NCBI RefSeq assembly: GCF_030063145.1
Contig: NZ_JASISM010000007.1
Location: forward strand, 62,001-126,000
DNA: 64,000 nt
Source of the DNA: Cryobacterium sp. PH31-L1
GTDB lineage: Bacteria; Actinomycetota; Actinomycetes; Actinomycetales; Microbacteriaceae
Direction: 5' to 3'
Shown here: positions 1 through 8,394 of the stretch, piece by piece
Layout of the letters: each line of letters opens with the position of its first letter
Numbering within the stretch: position 1 is the first letter of the stretch
Notes under the pieces: model-generated
What the model was told of the DNA's origin: nothing
Database searches by the model: none
Seen by the model: only the letters and a program-made list of their open reading frames with translations
Made by a program: the position numbers and the translations under genes

Positions 1-1
1 T

Positions 2-82
2 CGTCAGCACGGGTGGTACGTGTCGCCGCTGCTCTTCCTGGGGAATGTGCCGCGCGCGGTGTTGTTGCCCTCCGTGCCATAA
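2..82 (+). CDS. 3' end of an unidentified gene (truncated by window edge)
   Basis: An open frame enters from the left edge and stops at TAA 80-82. The last residues read WYVSPLLFLGNVPRAVLLP and then SVP, which is hydrophobic and not a signature I recognise. The segment is only 26 codons, so coding is plausible but unproven. It would converge with xerC, and the triple 16-bp repeat at 83-130 follows it directly. I cannot assign a function. Confidence 0.3.
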   Translation, partial: RQHGWYVSPLLFLGNVPRAVLLPSVP

Positions 83-130
83 CAGCGTCGTGCCCTGACA
101 GCGTCGTGCCCTGACAGCGTCGTGCCCTGA
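83..130. repeat. Three perfect 16-bp tandem repeats
   Basis: The unit CAGCGTCGTGCCCTGA occurs three times without mismatch at 83-98, 99-114 and 115-130. It lies between the stop of the left-edge frame and the stop of xerC. A second short direct repeat (GCGACCGCGC, twice) follows in 131-155. There is no inverted symmetry strong enough to call a terminator. Possible slippage-prone spacer or a protein-binding array; function unknown. Confidence 0.85.
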
Positions 131-163
131 GGGCGACCGCGCACGGCGACCGCGCCGTCGGGG

Positions 164-1099
164 TCAGGCGCGGGGGTGCGCGAGCCCGTAGCTCGCTTTC
201 AGGCGTTCCGCCGAGACGTGGGTATAGATCTGGGTGGTGCCGAGGCTGACGTGGCCGAGTAGCTCCTGCACCGCGCGCAGGTCGGCTCCGCCGTCGAGCA
301 GGTGGGTGGCGGCGGTGTGGCGCAGGGCGTGCGGTCCGGCCGGACCGGTTCCGGGGATTGCGTCGAGCAGGGCAGCAACGAGTCGGTAGACGCCGCGTAC
401 GCCGAGGCGTTGGCCTGTGCGGCCCAGGAACAACGCGGCGGCATTCGGTGCCGTCGCGATGTGGGGCGGCGTCTCGGCGTGTGCGAGAAGTGCGGGTCGA
501 GCCTGGCGCAGGTACTCGATGAGGGCGCGCTGCGCCGGTACTCCGAACGGAACCACGCGTTCCTTGGCGCCCTTGCCGGTGACCCGCACGGTCAGCCGAT
601 CCAGGTCGACGTCGGACAGGTCGAGGCCCACGAGCTCAGAAACGCGCAGCGCCGAGGCGTAAAGCAGCTCGACGATCGTAAGATCACGCTGCGCGAGGGC
701 CTCTCCCCCGGCGGCGCGGGCCGTCAGCAGATCGAGCAGCTCGGTCATCTGGGTGTGGGTGATGACCCGCGGCAGGGTGCGTCCCGGCTTCGGCGAGCGC
801 AGGCGTGCCGCCGGGTCAGCGCTGTCGTCGTGGCTGCGCGCCAGCCACGCGGTGAAGCTGCGCGCCGCCGCCGACCGACGGGCCAGGGTAGCCCGCGCCA
901 GGCCGGCCTGGGTGTCCACCCACAGCCATTCCCGCAGAAGTTCGAGACTCAGATCAGCGGATGCCGTAGCGCCGCGGTCGCGGGCAAACCCGGCCAGTTG
1001 GTTCAGGTCAGTGCGGTAGGCCCTCACCGTATGCGTCGAGTAGCCGCGCTCGGCGCTGAGGTAGAGCAGAAACTCATCGATGTCGTCGTTCAGCTGCAC
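164..1099 (-). CDS. xerC: Tyrosine recombinase XerC
   Basis: Site-specific recombinase that resolves chromosome dimers at dif together with XerD. The 311 residues match the usual XerC length. An N-terminal SAM-like core-binding domain (about 5-90) is followed by the catalytic domain, with Arg152 (LRVSEL), the HALRH block (His257, Arg260), GH at 282-283 (His283) and the nucleophile Tyr292 (QIYTH). The GTG start at 1099 has a GAAGGGA ribosome site nine bases upstream. It lies 13 bp behind the phosphoesterase, so the two are probably co-transcribed. Its place beyond dprA-yifB-yraN is the usual actinobacterial context and argues against a phage integrase. Confidence 0.93.
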   Translation of the reverse strand: MQLNDDIDEFLLYLSAERGYSTHTVRAYRTDLNQLAGFARDRGATASADLSLELLREWLWVDTQAGLARATLARRSAAARSFTAWLARSHDDSADPAARLRSPKPGRTLPRVITHTQMTELLDLLTARAAGGEALAQRDLTIVELLYASALRVSELVGLDLSDVDLDRLTVRVTGKGAKERVVPFGVPAQRALIEYLRQARPALLAHAETPPHIATAPNAAALFLGRTGQRLGVRGVYRLVAALLDAIPGTGPAGPHALRHTAATHLLDGGADLRAVQELLGHVSLGTTQIYTHVSAERLKASYGLAHPRA

Positions 1100-1112
1100 C
1101 CGGTCGTTCCCT

Positions 1113-2036
1113 TCACTGCTGGCGAGAAAAGGCTTCCCGACGGCCTTCCGGTGTGAGCTCGGCCAGCTGATCGACGTAGGCGGCCGAAAACTGTGTGACG
1201 GCGGCGAATTCTCCGATCGGCAGCTGGGAGTGGGTGATCTGGTCGGTGTAGACGTGAACGAGGTTGAGCGTCTGACCGCCGTTCACTCCGGTGAGTTCGC
1301 GGGCGGGGGCGCCGAGGTCCATCGTGTAGCAGGTGGCCGCAGCTACTGATACCGGGATACCGGCGAACAGACCTTGGGTGGAATAGTGCAGGTGCCCGCC
1401 GAGAATGGCCCGCACATCACTGCCCGCCAGAACAGCGGCCAGTCGCGGCTGGTCCTGCAGTTCGAGCACGCTCATCAACGGCAGCGGGGTGGGAATCGGC
1501 GGGTGGTGCAGGGCCAGAATTGACCCGAACGGGGACGGTGTGGACAGAACCGTGCTCAGCCAGTCGAGCTGGGCATCGGTGATCTCACCGTGGTGATAGC
1601 CCGGAACGCTCGTGTCCAGGGCTATGACGCGCAGGCCGTCGAGATCCAGCACCTGGTCGACGGGCTCCTGATCGACCGACTGCCCAGCGCCGCCCAATGA
1701 CGTCTCGCCGAGGAGCTCGGTACGAAACGGTTGGCGCTGATCGTGGTTTCCCATCACCCAGACGATCGCCGCGCCCCACTCGCCAGCGGCGGCCTCGACG
1801 ATGCCGCGAATGCGGCGGTAGGCACCCGCTTCGCCCCGATCGGCGACGTCACCGGTGAGGATGAGGGCGTCGGGGCGAATGCCTGAACGGCGCAGTTGCT
1901 CGAAGGCACGATGCACGGTCTGGTCGGTGTCGACGGCTCCGTACGGCGCGGCGCCATCGCCCAGAAAATGGGTGTCACTGACATGCACCAAAATTTTCTC
2001 GGCGGGCGCGTACTGACCCAGCTGCACGGCTGCCAT
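1113..2036 (-). CDS. Calcineurin-like metallophosphoesterase (CpdA-type)
   Basis: Cytosolic metal-dependent phosphodiesterase of 307 residues. The five metallophosphoesterase motifs are in order: SDTH near residue 20, LTGDVAD near 60, GNHD near 97, LHHPP in the middle and GGHLH near 214. The family includes the cAMP phosphodiesterase CpdA and Rv0805-like enzymes; the real substrate (cyclic nucleotide, UDP-sugar or other) cannot be read from the sequence. AAAGG lies six bases before the ATG at 2036. xerC follows after 13 bp. It is an accessory gene placed between dprA and xerC. Confidence 0.85.
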   Translation of the reverse strand: MAAVQLGQYAPAEKILVHVSDTHFLGDGAAPYGAVDTDQTVHRAFEQLRRSGIRPDALILTGDVADRGEAGAYRRIRGIVEAAAGEWGAAIVWVMGNHDQRQPFRTELLGETSLGGAGQSVDQEPVDQVLDLDGLRVIALDTSVPGYHHGEITDAQLDWLSTVLSTPSPFGSILALHHPPIPTPLPLMSVLELQDQPRLAAVLAGSDVRAILGGHLHYSTQGLFAGIPVSVAAATCYTMDLGAPARELTGVNGGQTLNLVHVYTDQITHSQLPIGEFAAVTQFSAAYVDQLAELTPEGRREAFSRQQ

Positions 2037-2086
2037 GAATCACCTTTCGTCGGTCTTCAGACTACGGGCAGCCACTGACAGCCGAG

Positions 2087-3409
2087 TCAGAACACCGGCA
2101 GCACCGACACCGTATCGTCGTCGTAATTGGTGATGCCCACCTTGCTGCCGTCGGGCGTGACCGCGAGGCTCGTCGGGGTACGCCCGACCGGAATACGACT
2201 GAGCACCCGGTTTGTCGCGGTACTGATCGTTACGACGGTGTTGCTCTCGGTGGACAGAACATAGAGTTTCGTTCCGTCCGGACTCACCGTCAGGGCGCCG
2301 GGGGCGGTGATGGCGATGCTGGCCCGCACCCGGTTAGTGGCGGTGTCGATGACCTCCACGGCATTCGACGGCCCAGTGAACAGGTCACGACCCAGGCTCG
2401 CGTAGACCGTCTTACCGTCGGGCGACGGTGCCGACGCGATCGGCGGGTGCGAGGTGTTGAACTCCCCCAGCGGTCCCTGGGGCGCGGCCGTGTCGATGAT
2501 CAGCACGCCGTAGTCGTCGCCGTTGCTCAGGTAGACCTTCTTGCGGTCAGCGCTCGGAGTTAGTTCACCGACCGGGGCACCGGTGAAGATCGGCTCGGCG
2601 AGGGAACGGGTGGCGATGGTCGCCACGCTGATATCGAACAGAGAGGGCGAACCCCCGATGTAAAGCGACTTGCCGTCGGGGGTGGCGACGAGGTCACCGC
2701 ACGCGCCGGTCTTGAAGGAATAGGCGACCGTGTTTGTGGCAATGTTCAGGGCGTAGATCTTTTCGTCGCTGCAGGTGCTCACGAACACCTGTTTCTGGTT
2801 GGTCGATACTGCGAGGGCTCGGGGGGTGCCGCCCAGCGGTATGGTCGCAACTACTTTGCCGGACACCGTGTCGATCACCGAGACTGTGCGGGCCCCGGCG
2901 TTGGCGACGTATGCCCAGCGGCCGTTTTTCGTCACGACGAGCTCGCGCGGATTGGCACCGACGGCGATCGTGGCCGGCGCGACTGGCCTGGTCGATGCGC
3001 TCGTCTTCGAGACTGTTTGATACCCGGTCTTGATGCCGCTGACGGTGACGGTGACGCGCTTGCCCACCTGGGTGTTGGAGGGAGTGAAAGTGGATGCCGA
3101 GGCGCCCGGAACCGCCACACCATTCACCTTCCAGCGGTAGGACAGCGTTACCGGTGCCGGTTTCCAGGTGCCCGGGGAGGCGGTCAGCCGCCGACCGGCC
3201 TGCGGTATTCCGCTGATGGTGGGAATCGGCGTCGCGGTCAACTGGCTGGCTGCGGGCTGAATCGCGGTCGGCTGGCTCAGCGTGCCCGGTGCGCTCATCA
3301 CGGTCGACGCGAGCGCCGCCGGAGCGGAGGCCAGGACGGCCGCTCCAACGGTTAGAACGGTCAGTGTGAAGCCGAGACCTCGACGTTGGACGGATACTGA
3401 TGCGCTCAT
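2087..3409 (-). CDS. Secreted beta-propeller (YVTN repeat) protein
   Basis: About 440 residues starting at MSASVSVQR. An N-terminal signal peptide (hydrophobic stretch ending ASAPAALAS) is followed by an Ig-like bacterial surface segment (about 60-140: AGRRLTASPGTW, YRWKVNG) and then six or seven YVTN-like propeller blades (WAYVANAGARTVSVIDTVSGKV, LYVLSTESNTVVTI, and others). Such proteins are exported and often cell-surface or substrate-binding; no enzymatic residues are evident. An upstream in-frame start exists at 3502, but the signal peptide and a GAAGTGG box before 3409 favour this one. It is transcribed away from the PLP decarboxylase. Its role is unknown. Confidence 0.75.
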   Translation of the reverse strand: MSASVSVQRRGLGFTLTVLTVGAAVLASAPAALASTVMSAPGTLSQPTAIQPAASQLTATPIPTISGIPQAGRRLTASPGTWKPAPVTLSYRWKVNGVAVPGASASTFTPSNTQVGKRVTVTVSGIKTGYQTVSKTSASTRPVAPATIAVGANPRELVVTKNGRWAYVANAGARTVSVIDTVSGKVVATIPLGGTPRALAVSTNQKQVFVSTCSDEKIYALNIATNTVAYSFKTGACGDLVATPDGKSLYIGGSPSLFDISVATIATRSLAEPIFTGAPVGELTPSADRKKVYLSNGDDYGVLIIDTAAPQGPLGEFNTSHPPIASAPSPDGKTVYASLGRDLFTGPSNAVEVIDTATNRVRASIAITAPGALTVSPDGTKLYVLSTESNTVVTISTATNRVLSRIPVGRTPTSLAVTPDGSKVGITNYDDDTVSVLPVF

Positions 3410-3468
3410 GACATCCACTTCTCTGAGAATGCTGACAGTCGACAGGGTGGGGCGATTGGCGATGTTGC

Positions 3469-3483
3469 GGGTTACAGTAACCC
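3469..3483. promoter_or_regulatory. 15-bp inverted repeat in divergent promoter region
   Basis: GGGTTAC-A-GTAACCC is a perfect inverted repeat centred between the propeller gene (start 3409) and the decarboxylase (start 3531). It lies about 36 bp upstream of the decarboxylase -10 box. Operator-like by position and symmetry; no regulator gene is adjacent. Confidence 0.4.
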
Positions 3484-3518
3484 CGTCACCGACCGGCGAC
3501 AAGGCCGGATGAGCGGGC

Positions 3519-3524
3519 TATCAT
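3519..3524 (+). promoter_or_regulatory. Leaderless -10 box (TATCAT) of the decarboxylase
   Basis: TATCAT ends six bases before the ATG at 3531 and no Shine-Dalgarno sequence is present, so transcription should start at or next to the A of ATG. The same geometry recurs at many genes in this window. Confidence 0.5.
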
Positions 3525-3530
3525 GGCGCC

Positions 3531-5024
3531 ATGTCTGCCCAGCCGGACGCCCATTCCGAGGCTCTGGAACGTGCGCTGCTGCACGCCCAAGCCTGGCTTG
3601 CGTCGCTCCCTTCCCGCCCGGTCGGCCCCCGCGTCGACGCCGACACCCTGGCCGCCCTGTCGGCCGGCCCACTGCCGCCGGACCCGACTCCCGCGGCAGA
3701 CGTCATCGATGAACTGGCGTCCTTCGCCGAACCCGGGCTGATGGCGATGCCGTCCGGCCGGTTCTTCGGCTGGGTCATCGGCGGAACCCTGCCGGCGGCC
3801 CTCGCGGCCGATTGGCTGGTCACCGCATGGGACCAGAATGCCGGAATGCGGTTCGCCACTCCCGCAACCGCCGTGCTCGAGGAGACCGCCGCTGGCTGGC
3901 TACTCGACCTGCTGGGGCTGCCGCCAGGAGCGGATGTCGGATTCACTACGGGCGCGACCATGGCCAATTTCGTCGGCCTCGCCGCCGGTCGGCAGTGGGT
4001 GCTCGAGCAGGCCGGGTGGGAGCTCGACCGGTACGGGCTGACCGGCGCTCCCCGGGTACGGGTCTTCGTGGGCTCCGAGCGTCACGAGGTCATCGATCTG
4101 ACCCTGCGCTACCTCGGTCTCGGTGCGCCGATCGTGGTCGACGCCGACGATGAGGGGCGGTTACGGCCCGACGCCCTCGCCGAGCTCCTGCGCGCCGGCT
4201 CCGGCCCCGCCATCGTCTGCCTGCAGGCCGGCAACGTGCATTCAGGAGCATCGGACCCGATGGGCGCAGCGATCGACGTGGCCCGCCAGCACGGAGCCTG
4301 GGTGCATGTCGACGGCGCGTTCGGCCTGTGGGCTGCGGCCAGTCCGCGGTTCCAGGACCAGCTGACCGGTCTGGAACGGGCCGATTCCTGGGCGACCGAC
4401 GCCCACAAGACCCTCAATGTTCCCTACGACTGCGGGGTGGCGATCGTGGCGCGGCCCGACGTGGTGCGACGAGTCTTCGGCGTTCACACCAGCTACCTCA
4501 TCGCCGCGGATGCTTCAGGCGAACGTCGGAGCCCCGGCGACCCGTTCGAGAAGGTGCCCGAGTTGTCCCGTCGGGCGCGAGGCGTTCCGGTCTGGGCCGC
4601 GCTTCGATCCCTTGGCCGCGCCGGCACGATTGCTCTGGTCGATGGTCTCGCGGCGAATGCCGGGGCCCTGGCCGAAGGACTTCGGGCCATGCCGGGCGTT
4701 GAGGTGCTCAACGAGGTCGTGTTCACGCAGGTGTGTGTGAGTTTCGGCAGCGACGATCGCACCCGACGAGTGACCCAGCAACTCATTGCCGACGGCTCCG
4801 CCTGGATGTCGGGGTCGCGCTGGCACGACCGAGACATCCTGCGCATTTCGGTGAGCAACTGGTCGACGGATGCCGCGGACGTCGCGCTCTCCCTCGCCGC
4901 AGTGGCGCGGGCCTGCGCGGCCGTGGATGCTGCCGCAGACACCGGTACGGAGAAGCGGCCGGCCGCGACCGCGGTTACCCCACCGGTTACGGCACCGCAC
5001 CGCTGGACCGAAGATCGCGACTGA
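3531..5024 (+). CDS. PLP-dependent group II decarboxylase family protein
   Basis: A 497-residue fold-type I pyridoxal-phosphate enzyme of the group II decarboxylase family (glutamate, tyrosine and aromatic amino acid decarboxylases). The PLP-binding lysine is Lys293 in DAHKTLNVPYDCG. GFTTGATMANFVGL (about 145) and HVDGAFGLW (about 255-263, with the aspartate that contacts the pyridine nitrogen) fit the family. Substrate is not predictable; relatives act on aromatic amino acids, glutamate or cysteine sulfinate, and some are lyases. The ATG at 3531 has a leaderless -10 box. It runs opposite to the flanking conserved genes and converges on dprA with 49 bp between stops, which suggests an accessory insertion. 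Confidence 0.85.
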   Translation: MSAQPDAHSEALERALLHAQAWLASLPSRPVGPRVDADTLAALSAGPLPPDPTPAADVIDELASFAEPGLMAMPSGRFFGWVIGGTLPAALAADWLVTAWDQNAGMRFATPATAVLEETAAGWLLDLLGLPPGADVGFTTGATMANFVGLAAGRQWVLEQAGWELDRYGLTGAPRVRVFVGSERHEVIDLTLRYLGLGAPIVVDADDEGRLRPDALAELLRAGSGPAIVCLQAGNVHSGASDPMGAAIDVARQHGAWVHVDGAFGLWAAASPRFQDQLTGLERADSWATDAHKTLNVPYDCGVAIVARPDVVRRVFGVHTSYLIAADASGERRSPGDPFEKVPELSRRARGVPVWAALRSLGRAGTIALVDGLAANAGALAEGLRAMPGVEVLNEVVFTQVCVSFGSDDRTRRVTQQLIADGSAWMSGSRWHDRDILRISVSNWSTDAADVALSLAAVARACAAVDAAADTGTEKRPAATAVTPPVTAPHRWTEDRD

Positions 5025-5073
5025 CGCACAGTTCTCGGCCCCTGTCCCTTTGGGCTCAATGGGCGCTCTGGCC

Positions 5074-6408
5074 CTACGCCCGCCGCACCCAGCCGGCTTC
5101 CCTCTCCTGGGCGGCCCCGTCGAGATCGAGCCCGCCAAGGGCACCGCGCACCGCCGCAGTTGACAGCCCGGCCCGACGCGACAGGTCGGCGACCGTGCGC
5201 GGCGAGCGCCCGCTCAGGGCATCGAACACACGGATCTGGTCGCTCGTGCGCGGTATCGGGCCAGGCCCGGCATCGGTGACAGCAAAGTCGAGGGGTACCT
5301 GGATCGATCGTTCCCCGACGAGCTCGGCCATCTCGGTCGGGCTGGTCACGCAGACCGCGGCGAACTCGCGAATGAGACGGTGGCAGCCGGCCGAGGTGGG
5401 GCTCGTGATCGGCCCCGGTACGGCACCGAGCGGCCGGCCCAGCGCGGACGCGTGTCCGGCCGTGTTGAGGGAGCCCGACCGCCAGCCGGCCTCCAGTACG
5501 ACCGTCGCAGCACTCGCTGCGGCAATCAACCGGTTTCTCTGCAGAAAGCGCCATTTGGTGGGTGCCGCGCCGCACGGCAGTTCGGAGATCACAGCCCCGG
5601 AGGCCACGATTCGGGTGAGTAGGGAGTCGTGGCCACTCGGGTAGAACCGGTCGACTCCCCCGGCCAGAAAGGCCACCGTTACGCCGTCGCTCGCGAGTGC
5701 GGCCCGATGGGCCATCCCGTCTATGCCATAGGCGGCGCCGGAGACGACCGCGAAACCGCGGTCGACCAACCCGGCCGAGGCTTCCATGGCGATGTGCTCC
5801 CCATACCCGGTGGCGGCCCGGGCGCCGACCAGCGCGATCGAGTTTGGGAGCGCGGCCAGGGCGCCGGGTACGCCGCGCCACCACAATGCGAGCGGCGTAT
5901 GTTGTTCGAGGTCGCCGAGCGATGACGGCCACAGGGCATCCGTGGCCAGCAGCAGCCGGGCATCGACACGGGCCGCTTGCTGCAGCGAGCGGATGACGTC
6001 ACCCGAGTTGAGCCGCGGCCGCCAGCGTTGCAGCCCCGCGTCGAGGGCCAGCTCCAGCTCGGCGCTGGTGGCGGCATCCGCTTCGGTGGGATCGGCGCTG
6101 GGACCGGCCGCAAAGACGATATCGGGCCCATCCGGGTCTTCGCTGAGCGCGTCTCGCACGAGCGCGCCGATGCGCACCGGACTCCACGACTCGAGAATGG
6201 CGGTCAGGGCCACGCTCGCGCCAAGGCTCGCCACGAGCAGGCCCGCCGTACCGTCACCGGGTTCGGCAATGCCCGACCAGGCCGCGCGGGCGAATACCTC
6301 GCCGGCCGCGGCGGAGCCAGCGTTGTCGCCAGCGTCAACCGGCATTCCACGGCGTACGCCCGCAGTGAGCTGACTCACCCGGGTTTCGTCGAGCCCGAAC
6401 AGCGTCAT
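5074..6408 (-). CDS. dprA: DNA processing protein DprA
   Basis: Loads RecA onto incoming single-stranded DNA in transformation and is widely conserved even in species not known to be competent. The 444 residues carry an N-terminal helical extension, the Rossmann-like DprA core (LVGARAATGYGE near 195, VVSGAAYGIDGMAH, FLAGGVDRFYP, ISELPCG, RNRLIAA) and a C-terminal winged-helix domain (about 380-440). The start overlaps the stop of yifB by four bases (ATGA), so translation is probably coupled in a yraN-yifB-dprA operon. Length and motifs are normal for an actinobacterial DprA. Confidence 0.95.
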   Translation of the reverse strand: MTLFGLDETRVSQLTAGVRRGMPVDAGDNAGSAAAGEVFARAAWSGIAEPGDGTAGLLVASLGASVALTAILESWSPVRIGALVRDALSEDPDGPDIVFAAGPSADPTEADAATSAELELALDAGLQRWRPRLNSGDVIRSLQQAARVDARLLLATDALWPSSLGDLEQHTPLALWWRGVPGALAALPNSIALVGARAATGYGEHIAMEASAGLVDRGFAVVSGAAYGIDGMAHRAALASDGVTVAFLAGGVDRFYPSGHDSLLTRIVASGAVISELPCGAAPTKWRFLQRNRLIAAASAATVVLEAGWRSGSLNTAGHASALGRPLGAVPGPITSPTSAGCHRLIREFAAVCVTSPTEMAELVGERSIQVPLDFAVTDAGPGPIPRTSDQIRVFDALSGRSPRTVADLSRRAGLSTAAVRGALGGLDLDGAAQEREAGWVRRA

Positions 6409-7937
6409 GATGATATTCCTTTGCGTAGATAGAGAGCTTGGCCGACCTGGTCAGGGCCGGGAATGGTGAGACCGTCGTAGTCGGCCAGGGTCCACGCGAT
6501 GCGCAGCACCCGGTCGTAACCGCGCATCGTGATTCCGCCACGTTCAAGCGCCCGGTCGAGGCCGGCGGTGGTGCTCGAGGCCAGGCGCACCGCCGCGCCG
6601 CGGAGCCAGGGGCCTGGAACCTGAGAGTTCAGGCTCCAGGCTGTGCTACGAAGTCGCTCCGCCGCGGCCGCCCGGGCAGTGACCACCCGCTCCCGGGCAA
6701 TGACACTCGTCATCCGCTGCGTGCCGGCGGCCAGGCGCAACTGGGCGGCGGTAATGCGTTTGACGTTGAGCTGAATATCGATGCGGTCAAGCAACGGCCC
6801 GGAGATGCGGGCGAGGTAGCGGCGCCGGGCGTTCGGCGGGCAGCTACAGCTCAGGTCGCCAGCGCCATATTGCCCGCACGGACATGGGTTGGCCGCCATC
6901 ACGAGCTGAAACCGCGCCGGAAAATGAGCCACGGCATTGGCGCGGTGAATGCTGATCCAGCCCGATTCGAGGGGCTGACGCAGGGCGTCGAGGACCGGCG
7001 AGGCGAATTCGGGAGCCTCATCGAGAAATAGCACTCCGTGCGAGGCCTGCGACGCGGCCCCCGGCCGAATCTGCCCGTTGCCACCGCCCACCATGGCGGC
7101 GGCCGTCGCGGTGTGATGGGGTGCCTCCCACGGCGGCCGGGTGATCAGCTCGCCCAGTCCCAGGCCGCTGAGCGAGCGCAGCGAGCTGACCTCGAGCGAG
7201 CTCGCCGGATCGAGGTCGGGCAACAGCCCGGGCAGGCGGGCCGCCAGCATTGTCTTACCGGCTCCGGGCGGGCCGAGCAGAAACACGTGATGCCCGCCGG
7301 CGGCGGCAATCTGCAGGGCCAAAATGGCGTCGTCGTTGCCGATCACATCGGCCAGGTCGGGCTCGGCCATCAGGTCGGTCGGCACTGTTGCGGCCAGAAT
7401 CGGCTCAACCGGTATCGGGGGCAGTTGGGCGCCGTGAAAGATCGCCGCATCGCGCAGCGACGTGACACCGATCACGCGGACGTCGGGCACGAGTCGGGCC
7501 TCGGCCTCGTTGCCGATCGGCACCATCACCGTGGTGTGACCGAGGCGGGCGGCCGTCATCACCCCGGGAAGAATGCCCGGCGTTGGCCGCAGCCGGCCGT
7601 CAAGGGCGAGCTCGCCGAAATGCACGACCTTACCGACCGATTCGCCCGAAACGGTGCTGTCAGCGGCGAGGCAGGCCAGAGCGATCGCGAGGTCGAAGCC
7701 GGCGCCGTGCTTGGGCAACGCGGCCGGCGACAGATTGATGGTGAGGCGGTGAACGGTGAGCGGGCATCCGCTGTTGGCGGCCGCTGCGCGCACCCGTTGC
7801 GTCGCCTGCGACAGGGCGGCGTCGGGCAGTCCGATCAGGATCATGCCGGGCAGCTGCGCCGAGATGTCGGCCTCGACCTCGACCAGAGCTCCGGTCAAGC
7901 CCAGCAGGGCGACGGCGTGGGTGCGGGCGATTCCCAT
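6405..7937 (-). CDS. YifB/ComM-family AAA+ ATPase (Mg-chelatase-like)
   Basis: A 510-residue ComM/YifB protein. ComM in Vibrio is a hexameric helicase that promotes branch migration during transformation. The N-terminal third resembles the Lon-type S5 fold (LPGMILIGLPDAALSQ), the middle has Walker A GPPGAGKTM (about 218) and Walker B LFLDEAPEF, and the magnesium-chelatase C-terminal domain includes the NPCPCGQYG cysteine motif. It overlaps dprA and yraN by a few bases at either end, as in most actinobacteria. The functional link with DprA is inferred from the family. Confidence 0.93.
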   Translation of the reverse strand: MGIARTHAVALLGLTGALVEVEADISAQLPGMILIGLPDAALSQATQRVRAAAANSGCPLTVHRLTINLSPAALPKHGAGFDLAIALACLAADSTVSGESVGKVVHFGELALDGRLRPTPGILPGVMTAARLGHTTVMVPIGNEAEARLVPDVRVIGVTSLRDAAIFHGAQLPPIPVEPILAATVPTDLMAEPDLADVIGNDDAILALQIAAAGGHHVFLLGPPGAGKTMLAARLPGLLPDLDPASSLEVSSLRSLSGLGLGELITRPPWEAPHHTATAAAMVGGGNGQIRPGAASQASHGVLFLDEAPEFASPVLDALRQPLESGWISIHRANAVAHFPARFQLVMAANPCPCGQYGAGDLSCSCPPNARRRYLARISGPLLDRIDIQLNVKRITAAQLRLAAGTQRMTSVIARERVVTARAAAAERLRSTAWSLNSQVPGPWLRGAAVRLASSTTAGLDRALERGGITMRGYDRVLRIAWTLADYDGLTIPGPDQVGQALYLRKGISS

Positions 7938-8293
7938 CAGAACACGCCCTCGAGGTGTTCAATGACCGGGTCGCGGCCCCGCGGGGCGATCACCGCGATG
8001 ACATCGAGTCGAATCTGGCGCGGCCATCGCTCGGCCGCCACGCACCACGCGGCGGCGAGACGACGCATTCGGGACAGCTTTTTCACGGTGATCGCCTCAA
8101 ACGGATGCCCGAAGCTCAGACTGCTGCGCGTCTTCACCTCGACGAAGACCACGGCAGCGCCCCGCTGCACGACGAGGTCGATCTCTCCCTCTGCGCACCG
8201 CCAGTTGCGGGTGAGGATGGTGTAGCCGGCACCCTGAAGAAAGAGCGCGGCTTGGTCTTCGCCGAGTTTGCCGAGTTCGTCTTTGCGCGCCAC
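7937..8293 (-). CDS. YraN/UPF0102 nuclease-fold protein
   Basis: A 118-residue protein of the YraN family, with a Holliday-junction-resolvase-like restriction endonuclease fold. The conserved core is GEDQAALFL near residue 11 and then EIDLV...VVFVEVKTR (about 37-57), the ExD-type metal-binding signature. The biochemical role of the family is unproven. The GTG start at 8293 has GGAGG six bases upstream. It is the first gene of the yraN-yifB-dprA operon; the 101 bp between it and the dehydrogenase stop show nothing notable. Confidence 0.9.
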   Translation of the reverse strand: MARKDELGKLGEDQAALFLQGAGYTILTRNWRCAEGEIDLVVQRGAAVVFVEVKTRSSLSFGHPFEAITVKKLSRMRRLAAAWCVAAERWPRQIRLDVIAVIAPRGRDPVIEHLEGVF

Positions 8294-8394
8294 GAGTGCC
8301 TCCGAGACCAGAGTGCGCGATCACGCACGGCCGCGGGTGGGCCGCCGCCACATTCGTGGACAGTCGCGCGGCCCTGGTACCTGTGGAGGACGGG

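Noticed and set aside
83-130. CRISPR-like array at the left edge
   Set aside because: Units of 16 bp without spacers are a tandem repeat, not CRISPR; no cas genes are present.
164-1099. XerC as a phage or island integrase
   Set aside because: Length, motifs and location beyond dprA-yifB-yraN match the chromosomal XerC; no att site or mobile genes are nearby.
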